Shown in pieces: positions 1 through 11,617 of a stretch of DNA of 64,000 nucleotides. The translations under genes and the position numbers were made by a program. The DNA comes from Timema cristinae. Its lineage: Eukaryota; Arthropoda; Insecta; Phasmatodea; Timematidae. Within the stretch, counting starts at the first letter, position 1. The number at the start of each line of letters is the position of its first letter. The notes below the pieces were generated by a model, which saw only the letters and a program-made list of their open reading frames with translations, made no database searches and was not told the origin of the DNA. The stretch covers positions 74,163,941 through 74,227,940 of the forward strand of contig JBCFYV010011172.1 in the NCBI GenBank assembly GCA_039000515.1. The letters are read 5' to 3'.

Positions 1-127
1 TGGTCGGGCAGTTTGGCAAAGCAGTAGGCAAGCAAGCGGCGAGGCTGGGAAGTTATAAAAACTGTTGATGACCTCTTGGTTGCAGGTGTACACCTCCTGC
101 ATCAAGATTAAACCCTGCTGCCAGATA

Positions 128-328
128 ATGCTCCATGGTCATGGAGTAGAGATGGAACCAGAGTCCCTCGCCAGGGAGATGAAGCCAGAGTTTCTAGCTC
201 ATGGGATGACACCAGGGTCCCTAGCATTAGAGATAAGACCAGGGTTCCTATTTCCTGGAATAATATTTGAGTCCTTGGATGAGGATGGATAAGGTTCCCT
301 AGCATAAGGGTGCTTAAAATCTTGCCCG
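128..328. repeat. Degenerate edge of the 82-bp minisatellite
   Basis: Imperfect units carry the same words as the array to the right, such as 'accagggtcc', 'ctagcat' and 'agctcatgggatg', but with irregular spacing. This is the usual look of an array edge, where unequal exchange no longer homogenises the units. The short open frames here on both strands come from repeat composition and are not genes. Confidence 0.6.
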
Positions 329-1488
329 GGATGAAAACAGGGTCCATAACTCTTGTATTGTAGTCGGGATATCTAAGCTCATGGGATGGAACAAGGGTTC
401 TTACTACCCAGGATGGAAACAGGGTCCATAACTCTTGTATTGTAGTCGGGATATCTAAGCTCATGGGATGGAACAAGGGTTCTTACTACCCAGGATGGAA
501 ACAGGGTCCATAACTCTTGTATTGTAGTCGGGATATCTAAGCTCATGGGATGGAACAAGGGTTCTTACTACCCAGGATGGAAACAGGGTCCTAACTCTTG
601 TATTGTAGTCGGGATATCTTAGCTCATGGGATGGAACAAGGGTTCTTACTACCCAGGATGGAAACAGGGTCCGTAACTCTTGTATTGTAGTCGGGATATC
701 TTAGCTCATGGGATGGAACAAGGGTTCTTACTACCCAGGATGGAAACAGGGTCCATAACTCTTGTATTGTAGTCGGGATATCTTAGCTCATGGGATGGAA
801 CAAGGGTTCTTACTACCCAGGATGGAAACAGGGTCCATAACTCTTGTATTGTAGTCGGGATATCTTAGCTCATGGGATGGAACAAGGGTTCTTACTACCC
901 AGGATGGAAACAGGGTCCATAACTCTTGTATTGTAGTCGGGATATCTTAGCTCATGGGATGGAACAAGGGTTCTTACTACCCAGGATGGAAACAGGTCCG
1001 TAACTCTTGTATTGTAGTCGGGATATCTTAGCTCATGGGATGGAACAAGGGTTCTTACTACCCAGGATGGAAACAGGGTCCATAACTCTTGTATTGTAGT
1101 CGGGATATCTTAGCTCATGGGATGGAACAAGGGTTATTACTACCCAGGATGGAAACAGGGTCCGTAACTCTTGTAAAGTAGCCGGGATATCTTAGCTCAT
1201 AGGATGGAACAAGGGTTCTTACTACCCAGGATGGAAACAGGGTCCGTAACTCTTGTATTGTAGTCGGGATATCTAAGTTCGTGGGATGGAACAAGGGTTC
1301 TTACTACCCAGGATGGAAACAGGGTCCGTAACTCTTGTATTGTAGTCGGGATATCTTAGCTCATGGGATGGAACAAGGGTTCTTACTACCCAGGATGGAA
1401 ACAGGGTCCATAACTCCTGTAAAGTAGCCGGGATATCCTAGCTCATGGGATGGAACAAGGGTTCTTATTACCAAGAATGGAAACAGGA
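329..1488. repeat. Minisatellite, 82-bp unit, about 14 copies
   Basis: The phrase 'ggtccataactcttg' recurs every 82 bp from position 341 to about 1405. Each unit also holds 'gtagtcgggatatct', 'agctcatgggatgg' and 'ttcttactacccaggatgg'. Units are nearly identical. The visible differences are single substitutions and two 1-bp deletions, near 587 and 993. The period is not a multiple of three, so the frames that cross the array change with each unit and do not look coding. Confidence 0.95.
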
Positions 1489-1647
1489 CCCTGAATCTCA
1501 TCAACCGTCCTCCATGGTAGCCAGTGGGTTTCAAGCAGCAGCTATAGGGCAGGCTGTGCTCCTGCTGACCCAATGTATCAGTGATCAAGGAGGGAGAGGT
1601 GGGGGGTCCAACGGTTCTTGGTGCTTGGCCGCGGCCTCGCTGGCGGC

Positions 1648-1700
1648 TACACACACACACACACACACACACACAACACACACACACACACACACACACA
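1648..1700. repeat. (CA)n microsatellite
   Basis: A run of CA dinucleotides is broken once by 'caacac'. The His/Thr-rich and Cys/Val-rich frames through it are artefacts of the dinucleotide. Confidence 0.97.
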
Positions 1701-1759
1701 GATATGATCTTCCGCAGCCACAAAATCGACAGATCGGGGAGGACGGGGAACATTACAGT

Positions 1760-2230
1760 AGAGAACCCAGCGTTGTGAGAACAAAATGGCGACCTTACCT
1801 ATGGCCTCGCCAACATAGCTATTAGCACGATCTATACCCTACTAAACTATTTTTTTTAACAAGTTGGGTCATTTTAAGCTACGATGAATTATCTTATCTT
1901 GTTGCCAACCAAAACCAACTGTGGATCAGTGTTGTTCAACCTAGGGTAAGCAAAGACATCATGGGGGGTAGGTAGAATTTAAATAAATCAGTGAATAATC
2001 AAGTCCAGATTTAAGGTTAGTCACAACAGACCCAGACATGCGATCTAGGAGTGCCATTCTCTCTCTCTTCCCCAACCTTCCACCCCCTCTCCTCCTACTC
2101 CAGATGTAGAGTATAGAATATGTATAGCTTGCATTATGCACCAAAAACTTTGGGGTACAAAGTTGAGGAGAAATTATCTCTAGAAGTACGCTAGCAAAAA
2201 AACAAACAAAAAAAACGGCTTACCGCAAAG
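1760..2230. other. No recognisable feature
   Basis: AT-rich single-copy-looking DNA with a short pyrimidine-rich patch near 2057-2100. I see no exon, RNA gene or repeat here. Confidence 0.5.
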
Positions 2231-3006
2231 ACTTTCCCCCGCTTTTATCTTAAAATAGGCATTTATTAAAAACTCGTAAGATTTGTTAAACGTACATTGT
2301 TGTAGAAACATTACACCAAAGATCATACATGAAATAATATACACTGTTACTTACTCTATAGCATTAGAAACTTGGAACAAAGTGACAGAAAAAAATGGGT
2401 AAAAAGAAACATCTTCGTCTACAATAGAGCATAAGAATCAAATTCATTTTCAAAAAGACCTTAATTAAAAAGTATATAACCTATATTTAATTATAACTAA
2501 GACAATATTGGTTTTATAAAAATATATTTTAAATAAAATATTTTTATCTTTAATAGTTCTACAACTTTACACTGAGAAGATATTTCGTATCTCAAATAGT
2601 TGCAAAGAAATGATGAAAATTGGAAAATTTATTTCATGTAAAGTACCCTCAAAGTCATTTTCATGAGAAAATTAGAGTTACCAAATTGTTTATAATGATA
2701 AATTGTGTATGGATTTAACATTTAATCAAAATCGTTAGAGCGCATTTCGAGAAAATTGATTTTTCCCCTTCAGTTAACTACCCTTAAATTTGGAGTTACA
2801 AATATAATCCCAAAAACCCCTTGGGGGGGACCTTGTGAATACCCCAGATACTAGGGTATGGCCCAATCTGTAAAGTAGTTTCGTATCTAGTCCGAGGTAC
2901 AGACAGACAGCATCGCGAAAAGTCAACATTTATCAAAATCTCTAGTTCGATAGTTCGAGTTTTTTGACGATTACAATGCTTTCTTCCCGAGGTGTCGAGA
3001 GAAAGT
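2231..3006. mobile_element. TE-A copy 1, unclassified inverted-repeat transposon
   Basis: This copy begins with 'actttcccccgc' and ends with 'gtcgagagaaagt', an imperfect inverted pair. It aligns by eye with the copies near 20.3 kb and 40.2 kb. Shared blocks include 'gaaataatatacact' near the left end, 'tctcaaatagttg', 'gtaaagtac', 'caaaatcgttagag' and a right end containing 'ttttgacgat'. No transposase frame is visible, so it is probably non-autonomous. The related copies suggest that the true left end lies about 20 bp further left. The superfamily is not assigned. Confidence 0.65.
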
Positions 3007-3734
3007 AAAAAATTGAATACCTATGGTCTAGAAAGTACGAACGGGCAATGCAATGCACATGCTACATGTTAATTTTGTTTAAACTCTAATGTACCTATAA
3101 AAGCCAAGAAAATTTGTTCAAAAACAACAACAAAGACACTGACCCGAAAATAACTATTGTAAAGCTATAATTTTCAAAATAAGCTCTTCTTACCGTACTT
3201 TATGAAATGTGAAAAATCGCTAACAATCTCATGGAAGAAAGGACCCACCATTTTGAAAAAATTTCAAAATAATAAATACATCTTTCCCTTTTTAAACATA
3301 TATTTATTTATAATGCATATACGAAGACCATTTTTAGGATATTAAACAAAGTAAGTTGTGTTTGCTTTCATATAAACCCAATATGTTCGCCTAACACAAG
3401 TATAACCAAAGTTAAAAAACCTCTGACAGGTTCATTTAGTACACGATGCATAGACAGGCCCTGATATTTGTGAAATTTATTGTTACTATACAACTTTATA
3501 TTAAAAAACTAAATTCAGTAACACTTAAAAGTCAGTAAGAATTTATATTTTGCTAACTGTTTCATTTGACATGTTTATTTCCTATTAGATGTGCACGCAG
3601 GAGTAATACATATGCAGCAAGAACAAACAAACCTAATGTTAACATAAAAAAAAGCAGTTATTTTAGTTTAAAAGTTGAATAGCACGAATCTTAACACAAA
3701 TACACCTTAAACTAATACTAATTAAATTTATAAT
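3007..3734. other. No recognisable feature
   Basis: AT-rich sequence with many stops in all frames. Nothing is supported except the SINE target site 'aaatttataat' at 3724-3734. Confidence 0.5.
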
Positions 3735-4033
3735 AGGTGACCTGGTGGTCTAGGGGTAAGGTGTTGGACCTCTGTGCTGGAGGTCCGGGGTTCAATCCTC
3801 GGTCCCGGCACAGATTTACTGATTACCAAACCCTTCCTTCACCTCTGACAAGACGTGTATTAATTACATCTTGTGAATGTGGGGAATGCCAGACCTCCAC
3901 CGTGGTTCGGATTCCACGTTAAACTGTAGGTCCTTCATTTAATCTCACAATCACCCTACCATTACATATTAGCGTAAGTGCGTATAGCCCGAACGGGTAG
4001 TAAGACGCGGTGCTAATAATAATAAATAATAAT
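3735..4033 (+). mobile_element. tRNA-derived SINE, type I head, full length
   Basis: The head reads like a tRNA gene. The A-box-like 'tggtctaggggtaagg' lies near 3745 and the B-box 'ggttcaatcct' near 3789. A non-tRNA body follows, then the tail 'cgaacgggtagtaagacgcg' and an AATAAT run. An 11-bp direct repeat, 'aaatttataat', flanks the copy at 3724-3734 and 4034-4044, as expected for target-primed insertion. Truncated or inverted relatives lie at 20844, 21331, 41946 and 45377. Confidence 0.92.
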
Positions 4034-4250
4034 AAATTTATAATCTTCCTCCACATAAACTACATATAAGGTAATGTTTATGTAGTTCAAACCTTTAATA
4101 CGGTTTAAGACCTAAAACTCTTTCCTGTCATGTTTAAAAAAACCTAGTTTCTACCGCTATTGTATGTAGCTGACGAAACAATTAATTGTTACAAAGCACA
4201 AGAAGTCGGAAAGTATGCAATGTGAGTAATGGCGTTTTAGTTTTGGTGAT

Positions 4251-4464
4251 GTGAAGTTTAAGCGCAGTGACAAAGTGAAACTAATATCAACGATTAATAA
4301 TTCCACTATGGCTAGAGAAGATATTGTTGAAATTAATCCTCAGCCGATATTTAAGCAGATACCCTGTATTGTGCCATTGTCTTCAGAGTTCATCAAATTC
4401 TTCATTTACGAATTAGCTCAGAAATCTTCTTCACTTTTTGACATACAGCCATTGAGGAGGACAG
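4251..4464 (+). CDS. Candidate exon of unknown gene (weak)
   Basis: An open frame begins at an ATG at 4251 and stays open to 4550. It is interrupted in design by a strong splice-donor match, 'acag' followed by 'gtaagac', at 4464/4465. The translation up to that point (about 71 residues) has a plausible composition, with a KFKRSDKVKL start and an IPCIVPLSSEF segment. I recognise no family, and no partner exon is evident. A possible acceptor, 'ggcgttttag', sits just upstream near 4239. It could equally be a chance frame or part of an unrecognised transposon. Confidence 0.2.
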
Positions 4465-4562
4465 GTAAGACTTCATTAGTTGATCTTTTAGATAAAATTT
4501 CGACACATTCAGGAGAAAAATCACCAGCTTCAATCCACGTCATTTCATAGAATTATTTTTAG

Positions 4563-4745
4563 AACCGCGTCTTACTACTCGTTAGGATTATACGCTTATG
4601 TACTAATTACGTGAGAGTGGGAAACCATTTAGGAAAAACAACCCTCATTACACCCAACCGGGATCGAACAATGATCTCCCTGTCATCAGCAGTCTAGTCT
4701 ATTGTGAGAGTGTCGCCTTAGACTATGAGGCCATCGAAGCGGGTA
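4563..4745 (-). mobile_element. SINE with type II head, degenerate
   Basis: On the plus strand it opens with the complement of the common tail ('cgcgtcttactac'). It continues through 'gagagtgggaaaccattt' and 'ccgggatcgaac', the B-box complement, and ends at 'gaagcgggta'. Internal deletions are evident compared with the fuller copies at 11909 and 44181. Confidence 0.75.
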
Positions 4746-7056
4746 TGAAGGGTCATTATTTCATCACTTTACTTAGACCCTAAAAGTACATTGGTGGAGA
4801 TTTGCTTCAGGTATACTAAAAATAATTGTTGTCCAACATTTACCAACAACTAAAAGTGAATATCAGAATTTATGAAAATATGTATATCAATATTGAGTTC
4901 GATTTAAACATAGCTGCGACTTATAATCAATCTGAATTCCCATGTAGTCATCACAAAGAGTTGCGTCTCATTGCTAACTTTAATTTGGTTTTTTCTTGTC
5001 GCATTTTGTATTACTCCGTCTGCGTGCACAGATAAGAAGAAATAAACATGCATAAGAGCAACTGCTTTTCGAGAACCGTGTTTTCACGAAACATATGAGA
5101 AATACCGTTTGAAGGCATAAAGATTCGATTCAAATTTAAAGTAATCATTCTTACATATTTTTAAAGTTCACGTCGATATTAAACTATAGTGATATTTACA
5201 AGGAAAACTCCTAGCTTTTGAAAGAATTCTCGTATTTTTTAACAGAATTTATATTTACTATGCAATAGTTTTTATGTAATAAATGTTAACAGTAAGCATT
5301 CAATTTGGTTTTGAAATAAATTTCTTAACTTCATCGCTAGACTCAATAGTGGAAGTACCACTACCATTATAGCCTACACTAAATTTATCAATGTTGTTGT
5401 ACAAATCGATGGCTGTGTGTGTAATTATGGTTGTATCACAAGTTTGATTATTATTTTCATCACATCAAAATACCCTGGAAACCACATATAAGGATACAAA
5501 TAAACTTAAAAATCTAAAAACCTGTTTTCCAGTGAACTTTTTATAGATTTGATAAAAGTATACAAACATTAATGTTAATTATTTTACTGAGGGATGTGTT
5601 TTTTTTCAAATACTACAAAATAATATTTATGAAAAAAAAATCTTTATTTGAAAATCTTAAAACAAAAATTCATTGTTTTTTAAGATCACATTTCTAAGAT
5701 TCATTTACAATAGTGAAAGGTCTCTAAACAGTATCGTTACACAAACTATAGATTCTTACCGACTTGAAGTGCAGCTGAATTTAGTCTCACAAATGTCCGC
5801 GCCTGCGTTTGCATCGTGGAGTCTGATGTTCATAAAAAGCCTGTTATTTGAAAACTGGAAACTCATGTTGCCACAATGACGGAAATAAAAATATTAGGTT
5901 ACAATAATTGTATTTACATTCTTAAATCATTTAATTAATGATGCAAATAGAAATCACACAGTAATTCATAAGAATGTATCAATGGAAGCTTTTAATAAAT
6001 TATAGATGAACTTTATAAAACCACTCACACCCAACATATTTCTAGAATGCTACATTTTAATGACTTTCAATCAATGTTAGTGGTAAAAAGTGAACTTCCT
6101 ATCAAAATCAGGTTTTAATAAGCGTTACTTGTGTTTGTTTAAGATGCCAACAATGTTTTCGTATCTGCATTATAAATAAATATGTGTGGAAAAAATAAAG
6201 AAGTATTGATTCTTTCGATGGGATTGTCGGGGACTTTTCACATTTCATAAAGTAGCTAATAAGAGCTTATTTTGAAATGTGTAGTTTTCCTAGGTTCAAC
6301 CCTAAATACAGGTAGCAGAGTCCTCTAGCGGAGGATAACTTGACTAAACTACAACCTTGTAAAGTCATCCTATTAAAATATTAAAACACCATTATTAAAA
6401 TTAATTACGCTTTATTCTAATTAATTGACACACAAAACAAATAAATTTGAAAGACGCAAGATCAAATGAAATAAAACAAGATAAAACAACGTAGACTACT
6501 ATCTGATTAGTTAAAACACTCGCTTTACAATTAAAAATAAGTTTTTCATATTCAACAAAAAAACATGCAAATGTTACATTGTATACGACCTCTAAGTGAG
6601 CGGCATTATTTATATCCACAATGAAAACGAAACTATTGTTTAACATTACTGTTCTCAATTATTTAACTTTAAAACAATGCTGTGCACCCATATACCCGGG
6701 CGATGTTTTCATACTAACTCAGTTGAGAAACTACTACTGAAATAACTGACAGCTATCACTAAAGAGCCAACAAAGTAGCTAAGACGGGCATTCACATGGT
6801 CTTTGCTTACATCCTTGTTTTGAGCATAGCTACCAATAAAATAAATTCCTTTCAGAAAATTGTTTGTGAAAGTATAGTTATAACTTAAAGTACATTTTGA
6901 GACAATAGGATATTTTTTAAACTATAAATTTATCTATAAAAACATTTAATTAAAACTGCTTTCGCTTAAACTTTTTTTTTTTAAACAAAGCTATTCGTTT
7001 TACTTTTATGCGAAAGACAAATACATCATTGTTTAATTTGCTAATGTAAGACTACA
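4746..7056. other. Long AT-rich stretch without an identified feature
   Basis: No exon, transposase fragment or tandem array is evident. Short open frames, including one near 6401-6658 on the minus strand, lack similarity that I recognise and have AT-driven composition. Confidence 0.5.
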
Positions 7057-7791
7057 GGTGCGTTTAGACTTATGCCTCTTTCGGTGTGTCTTTCCTCTTG
7101 CATCTTGCCTTGTACAACCCGACCTGTTTACACTTTTGCATCTCCTTTCCATGCGTTAGAGATGTCGTCGTGGGAAGTACTTTCTGCAGCTATCGTCATT
7201 TTACGACGTTAAAAGAAACGAAAGCGTCGTGAGTTTTGAGTGAGTCAGTTTCTAGAATCATGTTCATTAAGTGCAGGAATACTATCAGAAGTGCGAGAAT
7301 TAGATAGAAGTCGATTGTTTAAGAACTTCACAAGAATGTCCCCAAGTTATTTTGATATTTTGCTGAGTATGGTTGAACCACACATTTCAAAACAAGATAC
7401 TACATTTAGTGATGCTATACCAGCAAGTACACCATTATCGGTCACTTTTCGTTTTTTGCAACAGTTGACAGCTATCAGAGTTTGATGTACCAGTTTAAAA
7501 TATCATTGTCATTGTTTTCAGTCATAATTCTAGAAGTATGCGTGACCATCAAGGTTATGTGAAGGTGAGTTTTAAAAAGGTTGCAATGGCACTGGTATAA
7601 AGTACTTTTTAACAGTTCTCTAGTGGCTGTGAGGCAAGAGTGTTGCAACATACTCCCCAAATATTTGGGGAGCACTTGCGCCTACCTGCGGCTAGACGCA
7701 CAGAGTTGCATGCCCCATTGTGCCTTCCCGGTGCACCTAGTCACATGATCATGTTGCATGAAAAAGGCATAGCCTAGCCTCTAAACGCGCC
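7057..7791 (+). mobile_element. PIF/Harbinger element, internally deleted
   Basis: The left end 'ggtgcgtttaga' is mirrored by the right end 'tctaaacgcgcc'. The similarity continues inward as 'tatgcctcttt' against 'aaaaaggcata'. The flanking triplets are 'aca' and 'tca', an imperfect match to the 3-bp duplication of this superfamily. Inside lies a fragment of a Harbinger transposase start. At about 735 bp it is far shorter than an autonomous element, so most of the transposase and the second protein are missing. Confidence 0.75.
7240..7470 (+). pseudogene. Harbinger transposase N-terminal remnant
   Basis: The frame encodes about 77 residues that resemble the region just before the catalytic domain of PIF/Harbinger nucleases. 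Key phrases are 'FKNFTRMSPSYFDILLSMVE', 'PHISKQDTTF', 'DAIPASTPLSVTFRFL' and 'QQLTA'. In intact families this block is followed by a GxSxxT segment and a DDE nuclease domain. Here it breaks off after 'QQLTAIRV' and the sequence runs to the right terminus. It cannot encode an active transposase. The family call rests on the order of these motifs as I know them, not on a search. Confidence 0.75.
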
Positions 7792-8078
7792 TCAAGGTTG
7801 CACTTGCACTGAGCAACATTTTTGACCACAATCCCCACTGTAATCCCCACACTCGAATTGAGCAACTTTCACTCTGGAACGCGTACGTGCGGCTCACTCA
7901 AACTGAGCAACTTCTACCTGCCCCATCTGACCACCCTAGAGTTCATTTGTTATTTGTGCTTATTTTGAATGTATCTACCTACGATATTTATTTTGTGATT
8001 TTAGTTTAGCCTATTTCATTATTTATTAGTTTGTACAATATTACTAATTTTGTTATTTTATTTGTATTGGAGTGTATT

Positions 8079-8081
8079 TAT

Positions 8082-8117
<36 letters not shown>
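8079..8117. repeat. (TA)n run
   Basis: Alternating TA with one interruption, inside the MULE upstream of its transposase remnant. Confidence 0.95.
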
Positions 8118-8337
8118 ATTTGTTATGGAAGAAAGTGGTGTAATCTGGACTATGTTCAGTGAAAGAGGAAAACAAATTCTTATTCATAAAAGCTTTCAAT
8201 AAAAGTAAAATCAGTTTATGAAAACTACTGAAGAACGGTGTTAGAGATATACCAAATATAATTGCAATGCTAAACTTTTTACGATAGGAAACATCACAAC
8301 ATGTTCTCGGGTAGAAGGAATTCATACACATTACTCT

Positions 8338-9520
8338 ATGACTGACGAAATTCTTTGTCGCAAATTTATCTCTAACGCGATAAAAAGGAAAGCCGAGGGA
8401 GACCTATACAAAAGGCCAAGAATACTAATTCATAAGGAAATTGAGCAGCAGCCTTATGTTGTTAATTCGTTAACAAGAAAGAACATTGTATGTATTCGAA
8501 ATAATATCACACATGCAAGATTACAAAGTTTACCTATGCTTCCGAAATCTGCGTACCAAATCCACGAAGCACTAAAAACAGTGACAGTGAAAACAACGAA
8601 AGACGAAGAGGTTTTAGTCAGGAATGAGATGGTGATATTTTCTTGCAGTTTAAATCTAAAATTCTTGTGCGAGCGAGATATCATTTTAATGGATGTTACT
8701 TTCGAGTGCGTACCTAAGTATTTTTTACAAATATTTACCGTTCAAGGATATACTGATGGGTTGTATATTTCACTGGTCCTCTGTCTGAGATGAGACAAGA
8801 AGAAAGTCATATTTTCACATATTCAATATGATAAAAGAAGAATGTGACAAGAGACATGTGAGTTTCGAACCAAAGCAGTTGTGGTTGATTTTGAGCGAGC
8901 GATCCACGAGGGTGTGGATGAAGCATTTCCGGGAGTGAAACTTATTGGTTGTCGTTTTCATATTTCCCAGGCTTGTAAGTACATTATGAACCGGTAACTT
9001 GATACCATTTCTATATACAAATCTGGCTAAGCTACTAATATGAACAACTTAAAGTTCGTCTGTCTGTATCTCACGAAAATTGGAAGCATGATATCGATTG
9101 TAATTATATTAATCAATCAACTATCTGCCTTAGCATAGAATAGACTCTTTGATATTATTTGAAACTTTTATTTTTTGCAGTGTGGAGGAAGATTCAGCAT
9201 CTAGTCCTGTCAACAACGCATAAAGATGAAAAGTCAGAAGAGGGAAAGTGGCTCCATTATTGTTTTGTTCTGACTTGACTCTGAAGACGCTGGTGAAGCC
9301 TTTTCTGACATCATGAGCGTAACACCGTTTGACGAACGACTAACAGAATTCATGGATTACCTTCCGGAGAGTTATATAGATGAAGATGAGGAACCTCCAA
9401 ACCCCCCATCCATCTGGGCGGAAAAATCTGTGGACTTGTGGAGAACCACGAACGCGTGAGAGAGTTTCCACTCAAAATTTAACGCATCATGTGATTCTTC
9501 GCACCCTAATATTTGCATGT
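8338..9520 (+). pseudogene. MULE transposase, two exons, frameshifts and stops
   Basis: The first block starts at 8338 and stays open for 151 codons. It ends in 'ILMDVTFECVPKYF' (the first catalytic Asp in a DxTF-like setting) and 'FTVQGYTDGLYISLV'. A frameshift near 8790-8830 follows. The frame then resumes with 'VVVDFERAIHEGVDEAFPG' (second catalytic Asp) and 'LIGCRFHISQA', a C-x2-H pair typical of MULE transposases. After the intron at 8975-9180 come 'WRKIQHLV', a stop at 9276-9278, a frame change, and 'SIWAEKSVDLWRTTNA'. A stop at 9457-9459 replaces the usual Cys just before 'ESFHSKFNA'. The element is inactive. The identification rests on motif order. Confidence 0.85.
8975..9180 (+). other. 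Intron in the MULE transposase
   Basis: The donor is 'gctt' followed by 'gtaagta', and the acceptor is a T-rich tract ending 'ttttttgcag'. Removing these 206 bp joins 'FHISQA' to 'WRKIQ' in frame, which restores the conserved spacing of MULE transposases. Inferred from sequence only. Confidence 0.75.
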
Positions 9521-10018
9521 TAGTATAAAACCTTAAAAGCAGTCAAACGGACTATCTATTGTATACAGTGGTGCTTCTTTCAAAACGAACAAGAAGACCA
9601 AGAAAAGGAAAGAGTTTATTCATAATAAAATGGTGACATAGCAGATTGCATTTGGTTAAGTGTGTATCGTACAAAGCAGCGGTGAATTAGTTTGGTTCGA
9701 GTCACAGTGTATCAGAGACACCTGCAGCGACAAATTTGCCTTTATGGAAAGTTTAGTTATATTAGGTTCCCATTTGAGTTAAAATGTTTAATTGATTATA
9801 TTAGTTTTATGAGATTTTTTAATTTTAAATAGTTGTATTTATGTTTAAAAATTCTAACCAAAATCATGGAGAAATATACATTATAATTGCATAAAAGAAA
9901 AGTAATGCAATAATGAAATAACAAATGGTTTCTCAGTTCGAGTGTTTGCCGGGGAAGCAGTTTATGGTAAGTTGCTCAATTCGAGTGTGGCGATATACCA
10001 AGTGGCTCAGTTCGAGTG

Positions 10019-10505
10019 ATCCGAAGACTACTTGTATCTTCTCTCGCATGCGCTTGTACTTAAACATCATTGACGGCAAGGACCTGGGATGTTACCAAAT
10101 TACATCTAAGTTTTCGTGAGAAATACTTGTTTTGCTTAGAGTCATCATGAGAGTTGGTCAAACAAACGGTAGTAGGTGACATGTATTAAATTCAGTGCGG
10201 AGTTAAATACATAGACATCGCACGTGTGTACGGGGCATTAGGTTGAGTTAGGTTCATTCGACAATATGAATTACTAATATTTTTTGAGTCTGTAACATCT
10301 TGGCAGTTAGTTAGTTCCATTAAAATATTTGTAAATAAAACATAGTATTAAAACATAATATACTACAAAACGAGCTAGTTATAAAAAAATACAAATAATT
10401 CAGGAGCCCGATAACTACACGATTTATTTAAATTTCAGGGTTCCATTTGAGAAGTAGACCCTCTTATTTTATTTTTGTTTGCCAGATATAGAAAAAATAA
10501 TAGTA
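10019..10505. other. No recognisable feature
   Basis: AT-rich flank of the MULE. A short phrase near 10220, 'acgtgtgtacggggcatta', resembles the right end of the small MITE at 11488, but no partner end is visible. Confidence 0.4.
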
Positions 10506-10510
10506 AAAAG

Positions 10511-10806
10511 ACGGCCTCTGAGGTCTAGTGATCAATTTCTGTCTACAGATCCAGAGGTCCTGGGTTCGATCTTAGGCTCTTCCAGATTTTTCTGAGAAAC
10601 AGCGGGTTTTGAACGAAATCAACTCAGAATCGTGAGGACAATTGTGGAGCTACTTAAATAAAGAAATAGTGACTCCAGTCAAGAAAACAGAAGGGTTTGT
10701 AGGGCTGAACACGACACCCGTTAATCACAAAAGTTTGCACTGTCTTCGCCAACAGCTGGAGGCCACTAGTTCGGTATGGCTCGAATGCGGGCTTATGGAA
10801 TGGAAT
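10511..10806 (+). mobile_element. tRNA-derived SINE of another family
   Basis: The tRNA-like head has 'gaggtctagtgatc' and the B-box 'gggttcgatctta'. The body differs from the types at 3735 and 44181, and ends 'gaatgcgggcttatggaatgg' before an AT-rich run. Boundaries are estimates and no target duplication was found. Confidence 0.6.
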
Positions 10807-11487
10807 TTTAATTTATAATTTTTGAAAATTAAATTTTATTTTATTTTTAAATCAATATGAGTAAGGAAAACCTTTATTTTATGCGTATTTTCAATAAAAT
10901 TTTTTTAAATAGATACAACCAAACCAGCTACTTATCATGTCGGAACCAAAAGGAAATAGTGTAGACCAATATTATTTTAGTTTGTTTGTCTAAGAAATTT
11001 CAATCAGCTATATAGTGTCTTATCAATTATTTTTATGTATACAAATATTTTAGGCTTTATTAAGAGGATATTAAAATAATGTTAGGACAATTTAGTGTCT
11101 ATTTCAATTCAAACCTTCTACATTTAAAATGTTGGTACCTCCTTTGTTTGAACGGACTGCTAAAAAGATGACGCCACGCCCGAGTTGACGGAATAGCCGA
11201 GGCCGTTATAACCAAGTTTGACTGTAATAACTTATTAATAAAACTATAAAAGCACTTCTGAGCTACACACAATGAACACAAACTTTGGACGATTTCTTAC
11301 GTTATATTTGAAGTAAGAGTAAAAATATAATTTTTGACTACCCCCCTAATACTGTTTTAACTTTTATGAATAACACTTTTAAATATATTTCTTTGAATTT
11401 AATTTAGACTTCTTGTATAACTGGGCAGTTTCTCATTTTTCAGTATTATTAGATATGTTTTCTGTCACTCAAAGAAAATACAAGTAG
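10807..11487. other. No recognisable feature
   Basis: AT-rich, stop-dense sequence. A 60-codon minus-strand frame near 11099 has no recognisable content. Confidence 0.45.
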
Positions 11488-11617
11488 GCCCCCCAAACAC
11501 GTACAGTCCAACAGTTCCAACGATTGTCCGGCAGGCCGCCTCACACACGTCAGTTAGAACTTTCAGACTTCAAATGTCCAGACCGATCAGACGGCAAAAC
11601 TGTACGTGTATGGGGGC
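11488..11617. mobile_element. Small MITE with about 19-bp inverted ends
   Basis: The left end 'cccccaaacacgtacagt' mirrors the right end 'actgtacgtgtatggggg' with one mismatch. The 130-bp body is GC-richer than its surroundings. It has no coding capacity and no clear target duplication, so the superfamily is open. Confidence 0.7.

Larger units (their letters stand above)
7801..10018 (+). mobile_element. Mutator-like element (MULE) with long inverted repeats
   Basis: Both ends carry clustered copies of one motif in opposite orientation. On the left are 'cactgagcaac' near 7807 and 'cactcgaattgagcaact' near 7850. On the right are 'ttgctcaattcgagtgtgg' near 9972 and 'ctcagttcgagtg' ending at 10018. 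The long block at 7850 and its mirror match over about 20 bp. A broken MULE-type transposase lies between them. I see no clean 9-bp target duplication. Confidence 0.8.

Noticed and set aside
1361..1825. Overlapping frames of 126-130 codons on both strands
   Set aside because: They cross the (CA)n run and the last minisatellite units. Poly-His/Thr and Cys/Val composition shows a dinucleotide artefact.
3735..3810. tRNA gene
   Set aside because: A- and B-boxes are present, but the stretch continues into a repeated body and tail with target duplications. It is a SINE head.
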